A stretch of 64,000 bases of DNA, from contig NZ_JARGNA010000003.1 of NCBI RefSeq assembly GCF_030167905.1, positions 310,001-374,000 on the forward strand, in the 5' to 3' direction. Source of the stretch: Flavobacterium terrisoli (GTDB taxonomy: Bacteria > Bacteroidota > Bacteroidia > Flavobacteriales > Flavobacteriaceae). Below, one piece after another: positions 33,028 to 43,500 of this stretch. Under the pieces are notes generated by a model. It was not told the origin of the DNA. It saw only the letters and a program-made list of their open reading frames with translations, and ran no database searches. The stretch's first letter is position 1. Every line of letters starts with the position of its first letter. The position numbers and the translations under genes are program-made.

Positions 33028-33438
33028 TTACATTCCGGGTTTTAAATTCTCCAACATTTCTTTGGTTATGGGCTTTGAAAGGAAGTCAATAACCATTGGG
33101 TAATTCTTTGCCTTTATCACATCCTGTGGATCAATCGTTGACGAAAGCACAATAAACTTCGCTTCTTTAAACAAGTCCTGATAGCCATTTTCAAGATAAT
33201 GATCCAAAAACTCCCAACCATTCATGATTGGCATGTTCAAATCCAGAAAGGTTAATCTCGGGTAAGACAAATTCTGATCCTGTTGATACTGAGGTGCCAA
33301 TTCATTAAAATACATTATAGCTTCTTCACCGTTTTTGGCAGTGAGTACTTCATGCGCAAAAGCACCCCTTTCAATGACTTTTTTGCAAAGCATCAAGGTT
33401 ATGGCATCATCGTCTATACAAAGTATTTTATCAAGCAT
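33028..33438 (-). CDS. Single-domain response regulator (receiver only)
   Basis: The 136-residue protein is a stand-alone receiver domain: CIDDDAITLMLCKKVI, phospho-acceptor aspartate in LTFLDLNMPIMNGWEF, VLSST and the lysine of FLSKPI. It has no output domain. It lies nine bases downstream of the PAS histidine kinase on the same strand, so the kinase is its likely partner. It may act as a phosphorelay intermediate or by protein contact. Confidence 0.9.
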   Translation of the reverse strand: MLDKILCIDDDAITLMLCKKVIERGAFAHEVLTAKNGEEAIMYFNELAPQYQQDQNLSYPRLTFLDLNMPIMNGWEFLDHYLENGYQDLFKEAKFIVLSSTIDPQDVIKAKNYPMVIDFLSKPITKEMLENLKPGM

Positions 33439-33447
33439 TTGAATAGA

Positions 33448-35166
33448 TTAATTGTTTTTGAATATGATGGTAAAAGTGGTCCCTTTGCCTACAGTACTCG
33501 TTACATTTATTGTTCCTCCCATGGCTTCTACCTGTGATTTTACCAAATACAACCCCAGTCCTTTGCTATCGGGATGATTGTGAAATCTTTGGTACAAGCC
33601 GAAAATTTTGTCTTTGTTCCTAACCAAATCAATGCCGATTCCGTTGTCTTTAAACGTCAGGATCAAATTGTCATCTACCACTTTTGAAGAAATGGTTACG
33701 CGCAATTGTTTGTTCTCTGATCTGTATTTTATGGCGTTGGTCAGTAAATTTAAAAAAATACTTTCTAAGTAGGACTTATTAATATTCAAAATTGTTACTT
33801 CTTCCAAATCAATCTTCAGAATCGGTTTGTGCAACCCAATCAAAAAGCTCAATTGGTTGAATACATTTTCAAATATTTCCTTAATCAGTACTTTCTCTTT
33901 CTGTATTGATGGATTGTCTTTGATGATTACCACTTTAACCAAATCGTTGATGGTTTCATTTAACAAATGCGTTGATTTTGTAAAGCCGGCAATGATTTCT
34001 TTTAATTCCGGATCTTCTATCGGCATGTCTTCCACCAAATTCAGCAAACCGGTCAAATTGGACAACGGTGCTCTCAGATTATGGGAAGTGATATATGAGA
34101 ATTGTTTTAAATCCTTATTGTTTTGTGTCAATTCTCGAATAAGCTGTTCTCTTTCTTTGACCTTATTCTTTTCTTCAGTAACATCTCTCTGAATCGATAT
34201 CCAGTGGGAATGTTCGCCATCTTTGTTGGTCACGGGAATCATCGAGAAGTTAATCCAGAACTCTTCACCGTTCTTTTTATAACTTATGCTTTCCACAAAA
34301 CATTCTTTATAATCCTGAATGGCGTTTTTTAGTTTGTCAAATTCAAGAATATCCGATTTTGGACCAAAGAACATTACAGGTGATTTTCCGATAACTTCAT
34401 TGGCCTTGTAGCCTGTCATATCGGTAAAGGCAGAGTTTACGAAAATGATGTTCGGAATTACTTCGGTTGAAGTGTCGATATCGGTAATCATGACCGCGTC
34501 TTTGGTTTGGGTAATTACCGTTTCGAGTAATCTCAATCGCTGCTCTTCTTCTTTTTGCTTGGTAATATCCTGAATCGCTCCAATCATCCTGATAGGTTTG
34601 CCTTCTTTGTCTTTGACCAAAAATCCTCTATCAAAAACATATTTATAACTGCCATCCGCACATTGAAAACGGTATTCATCCTGCCATTTTTCTGTTTTTT
34701 GTTCCAAAAAGGAGTAGAGTTTCACCGACATCTTCAAACTGTCTTCCGGATGAATTCGCTCAAACCACCATTTCGAGGTTTTACCGACTTCTTCTTTCTT
34801 GTACCCAAAAACACCCTGGATTCCTTTGTTCCAAATAAAACTGTCATCTTCAATTTTCCAGTCCCAAATAGTATCACTCGTCGCCTTGGCTACAATGTCA
34901 TAACGCTCATTGGATTCAAGGATTTCATTATTGGTCACTTTTAGTTTTTCAAAAACAGACTTGTTCTTTTCATCGTTTTGATACAGGATGATTTTTAAAA
35001 TAATCCCCGAAATCATAATGAAAATAAAATCTCTGATATAAAAATAAAAGGAGGAATTCTCAGGAGAAGCATTGATATAATCTAAAAAAATTTGGTGACC
35101 GAGTATGGCCACAAACATTAAGATAAGGACGTATGTTAATGTTATTTTATTAGAATTATTTTTCAT
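33448..35166 (-). CDS. PAS-domain sensor histidine kinase
   Basis: From ATG 35166 the protein is 572 residues. Two membrane helices (about 8-26 and 40-58) precede two PAS/PAC domains. The first is near residues 85-210 (TSDTIWDWKI, FRCADGS-like FQCADGSYKYVF); the second is near 215-340 (TQTKDAVMITD, GEEFWINFSMIPV). The HisKA-like box is YITSHNLRAPLSNL, and the ATPase has FKDNGIGIDL and KGLGLYLVKSQVEAMGG. The SHNLRAPL box is common in Bacteroidota kinases. An upstream ATG at 35190 would add eight residues. It is probably co-transcribed with the receiver protein. Confidence 0.9.
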   Translation of the reverse strand: MKNNSNKITLTYVLILMFVAILGHQIFLDYINASPENSSFYFYIRDFIFIMISGIILKIILYQNDEKNKSVFEKLKVTNNEILESNERYDIVAKATSDTIWDWKIEDDSFIWNKGIQGVFGYKKEEVGKTSKWWFERIHPEDSLKMSVKLYSFLEQKTEKWQDEYRFQCADGSYKYVFDRGFLVKDKEGKPIRMIGAIQDITKQKEEEQRLRLLETVITQTKDAVMITDIDTSTEVIPNIIFVNSAFTDMTGYKANEVIGKSPVMFFGPKSDILEFDKLKNAIQDYKECFVESISYKKNGEEFWINFSMIPVTNKDGEHSHWISIQRDVTEEKNKVKEREQLIRELTQNNKDLKQFSYITSHNLRAPLSNLTGLLNLVEDMPIEDPELKEIIAGFTKSTHLLNETINDLVKVVIIKDNPSIQKEKVLIKEIFENVFNQLSFLIGLHKPILKIDLEEVTILNINKSYLESIFLNLLTNAIKYRSENKQLRVTISSKVVDDNLILTFKDNGIGIDLVRNKDKIFGLYQRFHNHPDSKGLGLYLVKSQVEAMGGTINVTSTVGKGTTFTIIFKNN

Positions 35167-35276
35167 TACTCCAAATATATAGATTTTCAAATAAGTTTGA
35201 AAATTTAGCCAAAAACTTATTAAGGTTTTTATAAACCATTAGCCCTAATTTTAATAAAGTGTAAACTAATTTGTTA

Positions 35277-35310
35277 TTGGTTTTTTATCTAAAAATAAAG
35301 TGTACCTTTG
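35277..35310 (+). promoter_or_regulatory. Promoter of typA
   Basis: TTG at 35277-35279 and TACCTTTG at 35303-35310 have a 23-base spacer, at the long end of the accepted range. The box lies 20 bases before ATG 35330 and overlaps the frame's first GTG at 35300, which therefore cannot be the start. Confidence 0.55.
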
Positions 35311-35329
35311 CACCCACAAAAAAGCACAC

Positions 35330-37126
35330 ATGGAATCTATCAGAAACATTGCAATTATTGCTCACGTTGACCACGGAAAAACGACTTTGGTTGACAAAAT
35401 TATGTATCACTGTCAATTATTTCGTGAAAACGAGAATACCGGTGATTTAATTCTTGACAACAATGACTTAGAGCGTGAAAGAGGAATTACGATTACTTCT
35501 AAAAACGTTTCGGTTGTATATAAAGGAACCAAAATCAACATTATTGATACTCCTGGTCACGCCGATTTTGGTGGAGAAGTAGAGCGTGTATTGAATATGG
35601 CTGATGGTGTTTGTCTATTGGTGGATGCCTTTGAAGGGCCGATGCCACAAACGCGTTTCGTGTTGCAAAAAGCAATCGACTTAGGATTAAAACCTTGTGT
35701 GGTAATCAATAAAGTGGACAAAGAAAACTGTACTCCGGAAGAAGTACACGAAAAAGTTTTCGACTTAATGTTTGAATTAGGTGCAGAAGAATGGCAGTTG
35801 GATTTCCCAACCGTTTACGGTTCGGCCAAACAAAACTGGATGTCGGATGATTGGAAAAATGTAACCTCAAACATCGAACCTTTATTGGATATGGTGGTTG
35901 AACACGTTCCGGCTCCGAAAGTTTCTACAGGAACACCTCAAATGTTAATCACTTCTTTGGATTTCTCATCTTTTACCGGTCGTATCGCTATTGGAAGATT
36001 GGAAAGAGGAGAATTGAAAGAAGGAATGCCGATTTCTTTGGTAAAAAGAGACGGTAAAGTAATCAAATCAAGAATTAAGGAATTACACACTTTTGAAGGT
36101 CTTGGCCGTAAAAAAGTAGAAAGTGTAGTAGCCGGAGATATATGTGCGATTGTTGGAGTAGAAGGTTTTGAAATTGGGGATACCATCGCCGACTTCGAAA
36201 ACCCTGAAGCATTGCAAACCATCGCTATCGATGAGCCAACAATGAGCATGTTGTTTACCATTAATGATTCACCTTTCTTTGGTAAAGAAGGAAAATTTGT
36301 GACTTCACGTCACATTAAAGACAGATTGGCAAAAGAATTAGAGAAAAACCTAGCGTTAAAAGTTGGGGATACTGATTCTGCTGATAAATTCATGGTTTTC
36401 GGTCGTGGAGTTCTTCACTTATCGGTTTTAATCGAAACGATGAGAAGAGAAGGTTACGAATTGCAAATCGGGCAGCCACAGGTTATCATCAAAGAAGTTG
36501 ATGGTGTTAAATGTGAGCCAATCGAGGAATTAACCATCGATTTACCGGAGCATTTATCAGGTAGAGCGGTTGAGTTCGTTTCTGTTCGTAAAGGTGAAAT
36601 GCTTTCTATGGAAGGGAAAGGCGAGCGTATGATTGTGAAATTCAACATTCCGTCACGTGGTATCATCGGATTGAGAAATCAATTGTTGACCGCTACTGCT
36701 GGTGAAGCAATCATGGCACACCGTTTCATTGGTTATGAACCATTCAAAGGAGAAATTCCTGGAAGAAATAACGGTTCGTTAATCTCTATGGAAAATGGAA
36801 AAGCGATTCCTTATTCAATCGATAAATTACAAGACAGAGGTAAATTCTTTGTCGATCCAAACGAAGACATATACGAAGGTCAGGTTATTGGTGAAAACAC
36901 CCGTTCAGATGATATGACGGTAAACGTTACCAAAACCAAAAAATTATCAAACGTTCGCTCTTCAGGAGCAGATGATAAAGCCAGAATCATTCCGGCCATT
37001 AAATTCTCTTTGGAAGAAGCATTGGAATACATTCAAAAAGACGAGTATGTTGAGGTAACACCAAAATCGTTGCGTTTGCGTAAAATCTATTTGAACGAAA
37101 ACGACAGAAAACGTTTCAAAATCTAA
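35330..37126 (+). CDS. typA: Ribosome-associated translational GTPase TypA/BipA
   Basis: From ATG 35330 the protein is 598 residues, the family length. The G-domain motifs are AHVDHGKTTLVDK (G1), RERGITITSKN (G2), DTPGHADFGGEVERV (G3) and NKVDKE (G4). It continues with EF-G-like domains and a BipA C-terminal domain. It acts on the ribosome in 50S assembly and stress adaptation. The open frame begins at 35300, but that GTG overlaps the -7 box. A strong terminator follows. Confidence 0.95.
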   Translation: MESIRNIAIIAHVDHGKTTLVDKIMYHCQLFRENENTGDLILDNNDLERERGITITSKNVSVVYKGTKINIIDTPGHADFGGEVERVLNMADGVCLLVDAFEGPMPQTRFVLQKAIDLGLKPCVVINKVDKENCTPEEVHEKVFDLMFELGAEEWQLDFPTVYGSAKQNWMSDDWKNVTSNIEPLLDMVVEHVPAPKVSTGTPQMLITSLDFSSFTGRIAIGRLERGELKEGMPISLVKRDGKVIKSRIKELHTFEGLGRKKVESVVAGDICAIVGVEGFEIGDTIADFENPEALQTIAIDEPTMSMLFTINDSPFFGKEGKFVTSRHIKDRLAKELEKNLALKVGDTDSADKFMVFGRGVLHLSVLIETMRREGYELQIGQPQVIIKEVDGVKCEPIEELTIDLPEHLSGRAVEFVSVRKGEMLSMEGKGERMIVKFNIPSRGIIGLRNQLLTATAGEAIMAHRFIGYEPFKGEIPGRNNGSLISMENGKAIPYSIDKLQDRGKFFVDPNEDIYEGQVIGENTRSDDMTVNVTKTKKLSNVRSSGADDKARIIPAIKFSLEEALEYIQKDEYVEVTPKSLRLRKIYLNENDRKRFKI

Positions 37127-37148
37127 GCGATTTTAAATTACAATATTT

Positions 37149-37188
37149 AAATCCCAAATTCCAATTAGTGACTTTGGGATTTTTTTTT
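37149..37188 (+). terminator. Rho-independent terminator after typA
   Basis: AAATCCCAAA (37149-37158) pairs with TTTGGGATTT (37173-37182) around a 14-base loop and runs into a long T tract. Confidence 0.88.
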
Positions 37189-37280
37189 GAAGCTATTTCC
37201 CGCTGTTCGCGTCAATCTTTTGCTGTCGCTTCGCAAACTCAGCGCAAGCAAAAGGATTTTTGCTTCCATCGGGGCTAGGG
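37189..37280 (-). repeat. Flavobacterial intergenic repeat element (AGCCCCGATGGAAG type)
   Basis: On the minus strand it runs from CCCTAGCCCCGATGGAAGC to AGCGGGAAATAGCTTC, with GAAGCGACAGCAAAAGATT between. I recognise this as a family of short dispersed intergenic elements common in Flavobacterium. It fills the gap between the typA terminator and the esterase stop codon exactly. It has imperfect self-complementarity (CGCTTCG..., GCAAAAG / CTTTTGC). Confidence 0.65.
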
Positions 37281-38201
37281 TTATTTTTGCAATAAGAACT
37301 CCAGCGGAATATTCAATCTTTTCTGCCAGGCTTCTTCCGAATGATTTTCTCCGGGAAAGAATTTGGTCGTCCAATTGATTCTGCTGAATCCTTTTTCACG
37401 CATGACCAAATCCACTTTTTGCTGCAACGGCGGATACAATTCATCCAACGTTTTATCACCATAGTCAAAATAAATCCGGTTCGTTCTCGGATTCGGAAGA
37501 TAGGTTCTCAAATAATCATTAAAGGCTTCCGGAATTGGATTGTTTTCTACCGCAAAAATCCCCGGCCAATGCGTCGAGATACAAGCAGCAGCTCCAAATA
37601 CTTCCGGATATTCACATATCGCATACATCGAAATCAAACCGCCCATACTCGAACCGGCAATACATGTATTGTCTTTATCGGTTAAAGTCGAAAATTGGGA
37701 ATCAATAAAAGGTTTCAACTCGGTGACTAAAAATTTCAAATACAAATCGGAATAAGGTTTGAAAACCGCTTTAGTTCTTCCGGCTTTTTGCAATTGAGCC
37801 GTAATGGTATCTTTCTGCGTTTGCGTTAAACTTTCGTAAGGTTTCTGCGGAAAATACTCAGGATGTCTTTTTTCGGCGATATTCCAAATGCCCACGACAA
37901 TGAATTTCTTGACTTTGCCTTCGTCATTCAATTTTCCCGCGACTTCGTCGACTTCCCAAGCCTGCTTGTTCCAAGTGGTTTCGGCATCAAAAAGCATCTG
38001 ACCATCATGCATGTAAACTACGGCATATTTTTCTTTTTCCGAATAATCATTGGGCAACCAAACATCAACATTACGGGCATCCACAAATTGGGATTTGAAA
38101 TTCTCAAAACGCTGTACTTTTCCTCTGGAAACTTTCACGTTCTGGGCATTGGTAATCGTGGCCATAACCACTAAAAGGGTTGTGATTAATTTCGTTTTCA
38201 T
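37281..38201 (-). CDS. Secreted alpha/beta-hydrolase esterase (esterase D / enterochelin-esterase-like)
   Basis: The 306-residue protein has a signal peptide (MKTKLITTLLVVMATITNAQ). The nucleophile elbow is AGSSMGGLISMY (G-x-S-x-G), the catalytic histidine is in PGENHSEEAWQKR, and YAVVYMHDGQMLFDA gives the oxyanion strand. This fits the putative esterase family (PF00756-like). The substrate is unknown; acetyl-xylan, feruloyl or siderophore esters are options in the family. It starts three bases after the T9SS gene that precedes it on this strand and may be its operon partner. Confidence 0.85.
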   Translation of the reverse strand: MKTKLITTLLVVMATITNAQNVKVSRGKVQRFENFKSQFVDARNVDVWLPNDYSEKEKYAVVYMHDGQMLFDAETTWNKQAWEVDEVAGKLNDEGKVKKFIVVGIWNIAEKRHPEYFPQKPYESLTQTQKDTITAQLQKAGRTKAVFKPYSDLYLKFLVTELKPFIDSQFSTLTDKDNTCIAGSSMGGLISMYAICEYPEVFGAAACISTHWPGIFAVENNPIPEAFNDYLRTYLPNPRTNRIYFDYGDKTLDELYPPLQQKVDLVMREKGFSRINWTTKFFPGENHSEEAWQKRLNIPLEFLLQK

Positions 38202-38204
38202 AAT

Positions 38205-40562
38205 CTATCTTTTTAAGGCAAAATGCCCTTTGGCATTGCGGCCATCTTCAAATTGTATGGAGTACCAATAATCATCGGCTGGCATTTGGTGTCCGTTATA
38301 AGTACCGTCCCAAGCGTCTTGAGGTCCGAATTGTGTTAACACTTTTCCGTATCGATTAAAGATATAAATTTTACTATTGCCATTCACAGTCAGGTCCAAA
38401 CCTTTTATTTGCCAATAATCCTGATAGCCATCACCGTTTGGCGTGAAATAATGGGGAATGCCCAATACAAATACGGTCTGATAAATCGTTCCACAACCGT
38501 TCATATCCTGAACAGAAACAATATGTTGTCCCGGAAGGACAGGAGAAAAGAAATTAGTTGGCTGATAACTATTGCCATCAAGGCTGTACCAGTAATCACC
38601 ATTTCCGTTAACAAGCACTGTCACCGAATTGATTTGTACCAAATCATGAACTTCCACAGTATCTATAATGGGTGCTTCTGAAGCGTCTAAATGAACGGTA
38701 ACCGTTTTGGCACAGGAAGACAAAACATCGGTAACAGTTACAGTATAATCTCCTGGCTGGAATACCGAAATGTTCTGTGTATTAGCTCCGTTTGGTGACC
38801 AATAAAAATCATAATTTCCGGGAGTATTGATTATAGTATGTAAGGTAACAGGATGATTGGGTAGGTTGGCACACAAGATTCCCTGTACAGCAACAGAGGT
38901 CTGAGGAATGGCGGAAACTTCAAGCCGGATGATGTGTATGCCGATGCAGTCATTTCCATTTTCAACCCTGGCATAAATATCCTGCCCTGAAAATTGATTG
39001 GTTGTTATAGGGTTTTGTTCCATCAGAGCATCATTGATATTGTAATAATAACTTGCGGAGTTGCCATTGACCTCAAAACCAGCATCTGCCAAATTAAAAG
39101 AAGCGATTCCGTCTTCGGCATTGTCATCACAACTTTGAAGCGTGACGGTAGTCGTTGGATTCAGGCTCACATTTAAGGTTAACTGTGTCAAACTATAGCA
39201 ACCTGTAGAAGGATTTGTAACTTTAACCGTCAATGTTTGCGGATTGGTTGTGTTGTTGAATGTTGTATTTAGCGCATTTTGATTGTTTATGGCATCAGTT
39301 GGGTTGAGATAAAATTGCGTCGTTAGGGAATTGTCTCCATTGGTTAAAACCGAATTGGCCTGTGACAGATTAAAGGTAGTCATGCCATCAGGGAAAATCT
39401 CGAAATCACATTGGGTTATTTGTGAGGCAACTACTGTTGGAGCAGAGTTCAATATGATATTGAAGGATTTGTAAATAGTACATCCGGTAACTGAATTGTA
39501 AATTTTTACCCAGATGACTTCATTGGTAAAGGCGGTTTGATTGGTGTACAAATCGGGTAGGCTTATGGGATCAGTATTGGAATGATGAAAGCTAACGGCA
39601 TTGTTTGGATTTGCGGTTAACAGATTTCGAATTACGGATAAATTAAAAACAGCAAAACCATTATTATCGTTATCGCATTCCTGCAAATCAATAAGATCAG
39701 GAACACTAAAAGGAATTACGTTCAAGATAAAAGAAGCGGTGCTAAAACAACTGGTGATTGAATTTTGCACCCTGATAAATAAGGTTTGAGGATTTGTAGT
39801 GTTACTGAAAGCGGTTGGATTTGCAATGGCATTTGTACCAACAATGGCGTCATTTTCTGTTAAATGATAAGTGGCTATCATATTGCTTTGGCTTCCTATG
39901 GCTAGATTTCCACTTTGGGTCAAATCAAATTCGGTTAATTCATCCGAAATAGCATCGCTGTCGCAAAGCTCAAGGTTCAACGCACCGCTTAAACTTTGAT
40001 TAACCACAGGAGGTTCGCTAAAAGTTGCCGTTCCGGTCCATTCAAGCGAAAAATTGCCATTTCCCAGAGCCCTGTCTATGACAATGAAATAGGTTTCACC
40101 TACAAGAACATCTAACCATTGCACATAATTATTTCCCATTTCTGAAGGCCCTTCCCACCAGTCTGATTCTGTGTCAATCATTCCGGTTAGATTGCTATTG
40201 GATCCCGAAGCAATAGGATTTGTGGTAGAACATCTTATACTGGTACCTAAACTTTCACAGCTGGCATCGGGGCCAAAAACAAAAAAGTCAAAATCGGCAC
40301 TAAGAAAAGTACTTTCAGGGGTAATTAAAAACCCTAGTGTTCCGTCGGTTTTAATGGTGACCTTAATCCATAACGAATTGTTTTCGCCACTTCCACAAGA
40401 ATTAGCGCCGGTTACTTCCTGTATGCCTGCTCCCTGAACAGACAAGTTATTGAAGCTGGTATTTCCGCAGGAAACAATTGCATTCAGGCAATCATTTTGA
40501 GAAAAACCAAATTGAAAGCAAAGGAGTAAAAACAGAATAATTAATTTTCTGATAAAAGCCAT
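38205..40562 (-). CDS. T9SS type-B sorting-domain surface protein
   Basis: The 785-residue protein has a signal peptide ending FSQ, then NDCLNAIVSCGNTSF, the start of a prepeptidase-like domain (about 20-175) with GENNSLWIKV. Several ~90-residue beta repeats follow, each with a core like ECDNDNNGFAVFNL or QCDFEIFPDGMTTFNL. The type-B tail reads GIPHYFTPNGDGYQDYW, FNRYGKVL and AWDGTYNGHQMPADDYWY. It should be exported by the type IX machinery to the surface or medium. It lies 14 bases after the larger T9SS gene and three before the esterase, suggesting one transcript. Confidence 0.88.
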   Translation of the reverse strand: MAFIRKLIILFLLLCFQFGFSQNDCLNAIVSCGNTSFNNLSVQGAGIQEVTGANSCGSGENNSLWIKVTIKTDGTLGFLITPESTFLSADFDFFVFGPDASCESLGTSIRCSTTNPIASGSNSNLTGMIDTESDWWEGPSEMGNNYVQWLDVLVGETYFIVIDRALGNGNFSLEWTGTATFSEPPVVNQSLSGALNLELCDSDAISDELTEFDLTQSGNLAIGSQSNMIATYHLTENDAIVGTNAIANPTAFSNTTNPQTLFIRVQNSITSCFSTASFILNVIPFSVPDLIDLQECDNDNNGFAVFNLSVIRNLLTANPNNAVSFHHSNTDPISLPDLYTNQTAFTNEVIWVKIYNSVTGCTIYKSFNIILNSAPTVVASQITQCDFEIFPDGMTTFNLSQANSVLTNGDNSLTTQFYLNPTDAINNQNALNTTFNNTTNPQTLTVKVTNPSTGCYSLTQLTLNVSLNPTTTVTLQSCDDNAEDGIASFNLADAGFEVNGNSASYYYNINDALMEQNPITTNQFSGQDIYARVENGNDCIGIHIIRLEVSAIPQTSVAVQGILCANLPNHPVTLHTIINTPGNYDFYWSPNGANTQNISVFQPGDYTVTVTDVLSSCAKTVTVHLDASEAPIIDTVEVHDLVQINSVTVLVNGNGDYWYSLDGNSYQPTNFFSPVLPGQHIVSVQDMNGCGTIYQTVFVLGIPHYFTPNGDGYQDYWQIKGLDLTVNGNSKIYIFNRYGKVLTQFGPQDAWDGTYNGHQMPADDYWYSIQFEDGRNAKGHFALKR

Positions 40563-40576
40563 TGGTCTGATTTAAT

Positions 40577-43500
40577 TTAACGTTTTAAAGTAAAATGACC
40601 CTTGACACTGCGGCCGTCTTCCAACTCAATCGTATACCAATAATCATCGCCGGGCATCTGATGTCCATTATAGGTTCCGTCCCAACCCGGACTAAAGGCA
40701 CTGATTTGTTTCAGCAATTTTCCATAACGATCAAAAACATAAATGATTGTATTGGTACTCGATAACATGCTGACACCTTTGATATTCCAATAATCGTGGA
40801 TGCCATCACCGTTTGGCGTAAAATATTTTGGTATGCCGAGCACTGCAATCAGGATTGGTCCAAGTGAACCACAGCCGTTTTTGTCACGGACATATAATTC
40901 ATGGAAACCAATCGGCACATTGTTAAAAAAATTACTGTCCCGGTAGGGTCCGTTGACATCATCTAAGGAAAATTCATAATCACCCGAACCGGTTACATTG
41001 ATTAAAATCGAATTGATATCAGTCAATTCAGTCACTTCAATGGATTGAATCGTTGCAATTTCGGAACCGATAACTGTAATGACTCTGGTTCTGGTACAAC
41101 CAAAACTGTTAGTCACTGTAACACTGTATACCCCTGGCGTGTTTACGGTTAAGGAATAGTTGATTTGTCCGGCCATGATGACATTGTTATCATACCATTG
41201 ATAAGTATAGGCTGAAATCGGTGAGCCATCCACAATACCGGCATCAATAACCGCCTGGTTGGCAGGAACGCAAATAATGATTGTTTCTTCCTGATCAATT
41301 TTGGGTACCGGATTAACCACAAATGGAATAATGGTTTCGGCATAACAAGCGGTATTGATAGGATTTTCAACTACAACTCTCACGTTTTGTGTACCGGTTG
41401 TAAAAGGATTTGGTAATTGATTTGGAATTGTACTCGGGATAAGCACATTATTTTGGTCATAATAATAAACATTCATTCCAGTTTGCGTGCCTAGAATGGT
41501 ATTCAGATAAGTAGTAGTGTCAAAGTCATACAGGCCGTTCTGTTCAATCGAAATGGCTTCATCATCACAGGTTGTCGTCAGCGCATTTGAAACAGCAAAA
41601 GCTTCGGGCAAATCATCTACAATGAATTGCAACGGCACTTCATCATAACAAGGTTGGCCACCGGTTTGTGTGGTATTATTGCTGACCCTGATGGTAATCG
41701 TCTGACTTCCGGTTACATTATACGGATTGGGAAACGGTTGGATTTGTGTTCCGTTAGCCCTGAAATAGGTGACATTTACACCGGTTTGACCATTCAAAAC
41801 CGCAGCCTGGATTCCCGAAGTGTCAAAGCCATAAATACCATCCTGATTGTCATCACAATGACGGATTAAATTGGCAGCATTCACAGGATAAGCTGTCGGT
41901 AAGGCTTCAACAACCACATCAAAAGTCTTATAGCCAAAACAGGAATTGTCTAATGTGCTGTCGACACGAACCCAAATCGTCTGCGTATTCGGGAAACCGA
42001 TATTTCTGTAATTAGTAATATTGGCAATGGCTAAAGAGTTTCCGCTGGCATCAGTTTCCGCTAAGAAATCGGCTTCGGTTTTATAAAACTTAACCGATAC
42101 ATTGGCCGGTAAAATGGCCATCAAACTATTTTGAATAGCGGTGAAATTAAATGGTCCCGAAATACCATCACGGTCATCATTAACTGCATCAAGATAATCA
42201 TCACATAAATACTGATTTGGAACCACAAAGTTAGCCGGGATTTGCGTCACGGAAACAATCAAATCAATTCTTGCGACTCTAAAACAACCATTGCTGTTTT
42301 CCACATGAGCATAAACACTTGCGTTTCCGGAGGTATAGGCTAATGGCGTTGTAATTTCAAAAGTGCTGTTTTCACTATTGGCAGCCGCCAAAGTCGTATA
42401 ATAGGTGAAAGTTTCATTGAGGTAATTGGTTGAAATCACATCGTTTTTCTGAGTCAGGTTAAAAACAGAAATCCCATCGGTATCATCATCACATTGTTTT
42501 AAAGTGATTGGCGTAGTCACTACCGGTAAGGCATAAGTAGTCAATACCGCCGCATCAGAATACAAACCGCAACTGTTCCCATTTTTATTGATAAACACAC
42601 GGTATTTGTAACCAGCCATCAAAGGAGAAACATTGGAAACGGTTAGTGAAACGGTATTCACACCCGAATAAGTAGCGTTATTGACCAAGTTGGACCAACT
42701 GGTTTCATTATCGGTGGAAAGTTGCCATTGGTAACTGTCAACAGGAACAGAAGTAATTGTAAAAGTGGCAGATTGCAATTCGCAGGTAGTAATGTCAACC
42801 GGTTGTGCTGAAATAGATATAGGCGCCCCAATAACATAATTCCCGTTAGGTACTCCATAACCACTGGCGTTGACAACTACTCCGCTGCCGCCGATTACGA
42901 TTGGGGAATCTTCCCCTAAAACGCCATCATTGTTCACATCACTAAAGCCGGCTTCTTTTACATCAAAACAATCGTCATCATCGCTGTCCAGTTCTATATA
43001 ATTCAAAATGCCATCTCCATCTGTATCTGCAATGGTATAATTTACAACGCCACTGTCCGCTGAAGTTTCAAGACTGTTATCGAGACCATTGCTTCCAATA
43101 GGATTAAGGGTTATTCCATTGGTGTTGGATCCATTGCCCGGACTTCCTGATTCGATGATGTCAAAAATTCCATCGTTATCACTGTCAATATCCAAATAGT
43201 TTGGATAAGTATCATTGTCTGAATCAGCAGGAGTAATTCCGGTTCCGAAAATATCATCAATCCCGTCATTATTAGTGTCTGAGTTTGAAAGCGCTACGAC
43301 GTTTTGGCCTTGCGATTCAACAAAATCCGGAATAGCATCATTGTCACTGTCATAATCCAGTTGGTCAGCAATTGCATCATTATCCGAATTTTTCGGAACG
43401 CAGGTTGCTATCAGTCGCAAAGCAGCTCTACTGGTGTTGGTATCTACCAAATTTACATTGGTTACAGTAATTGCATCGATTAAATTTCCCCTGATGGAAA

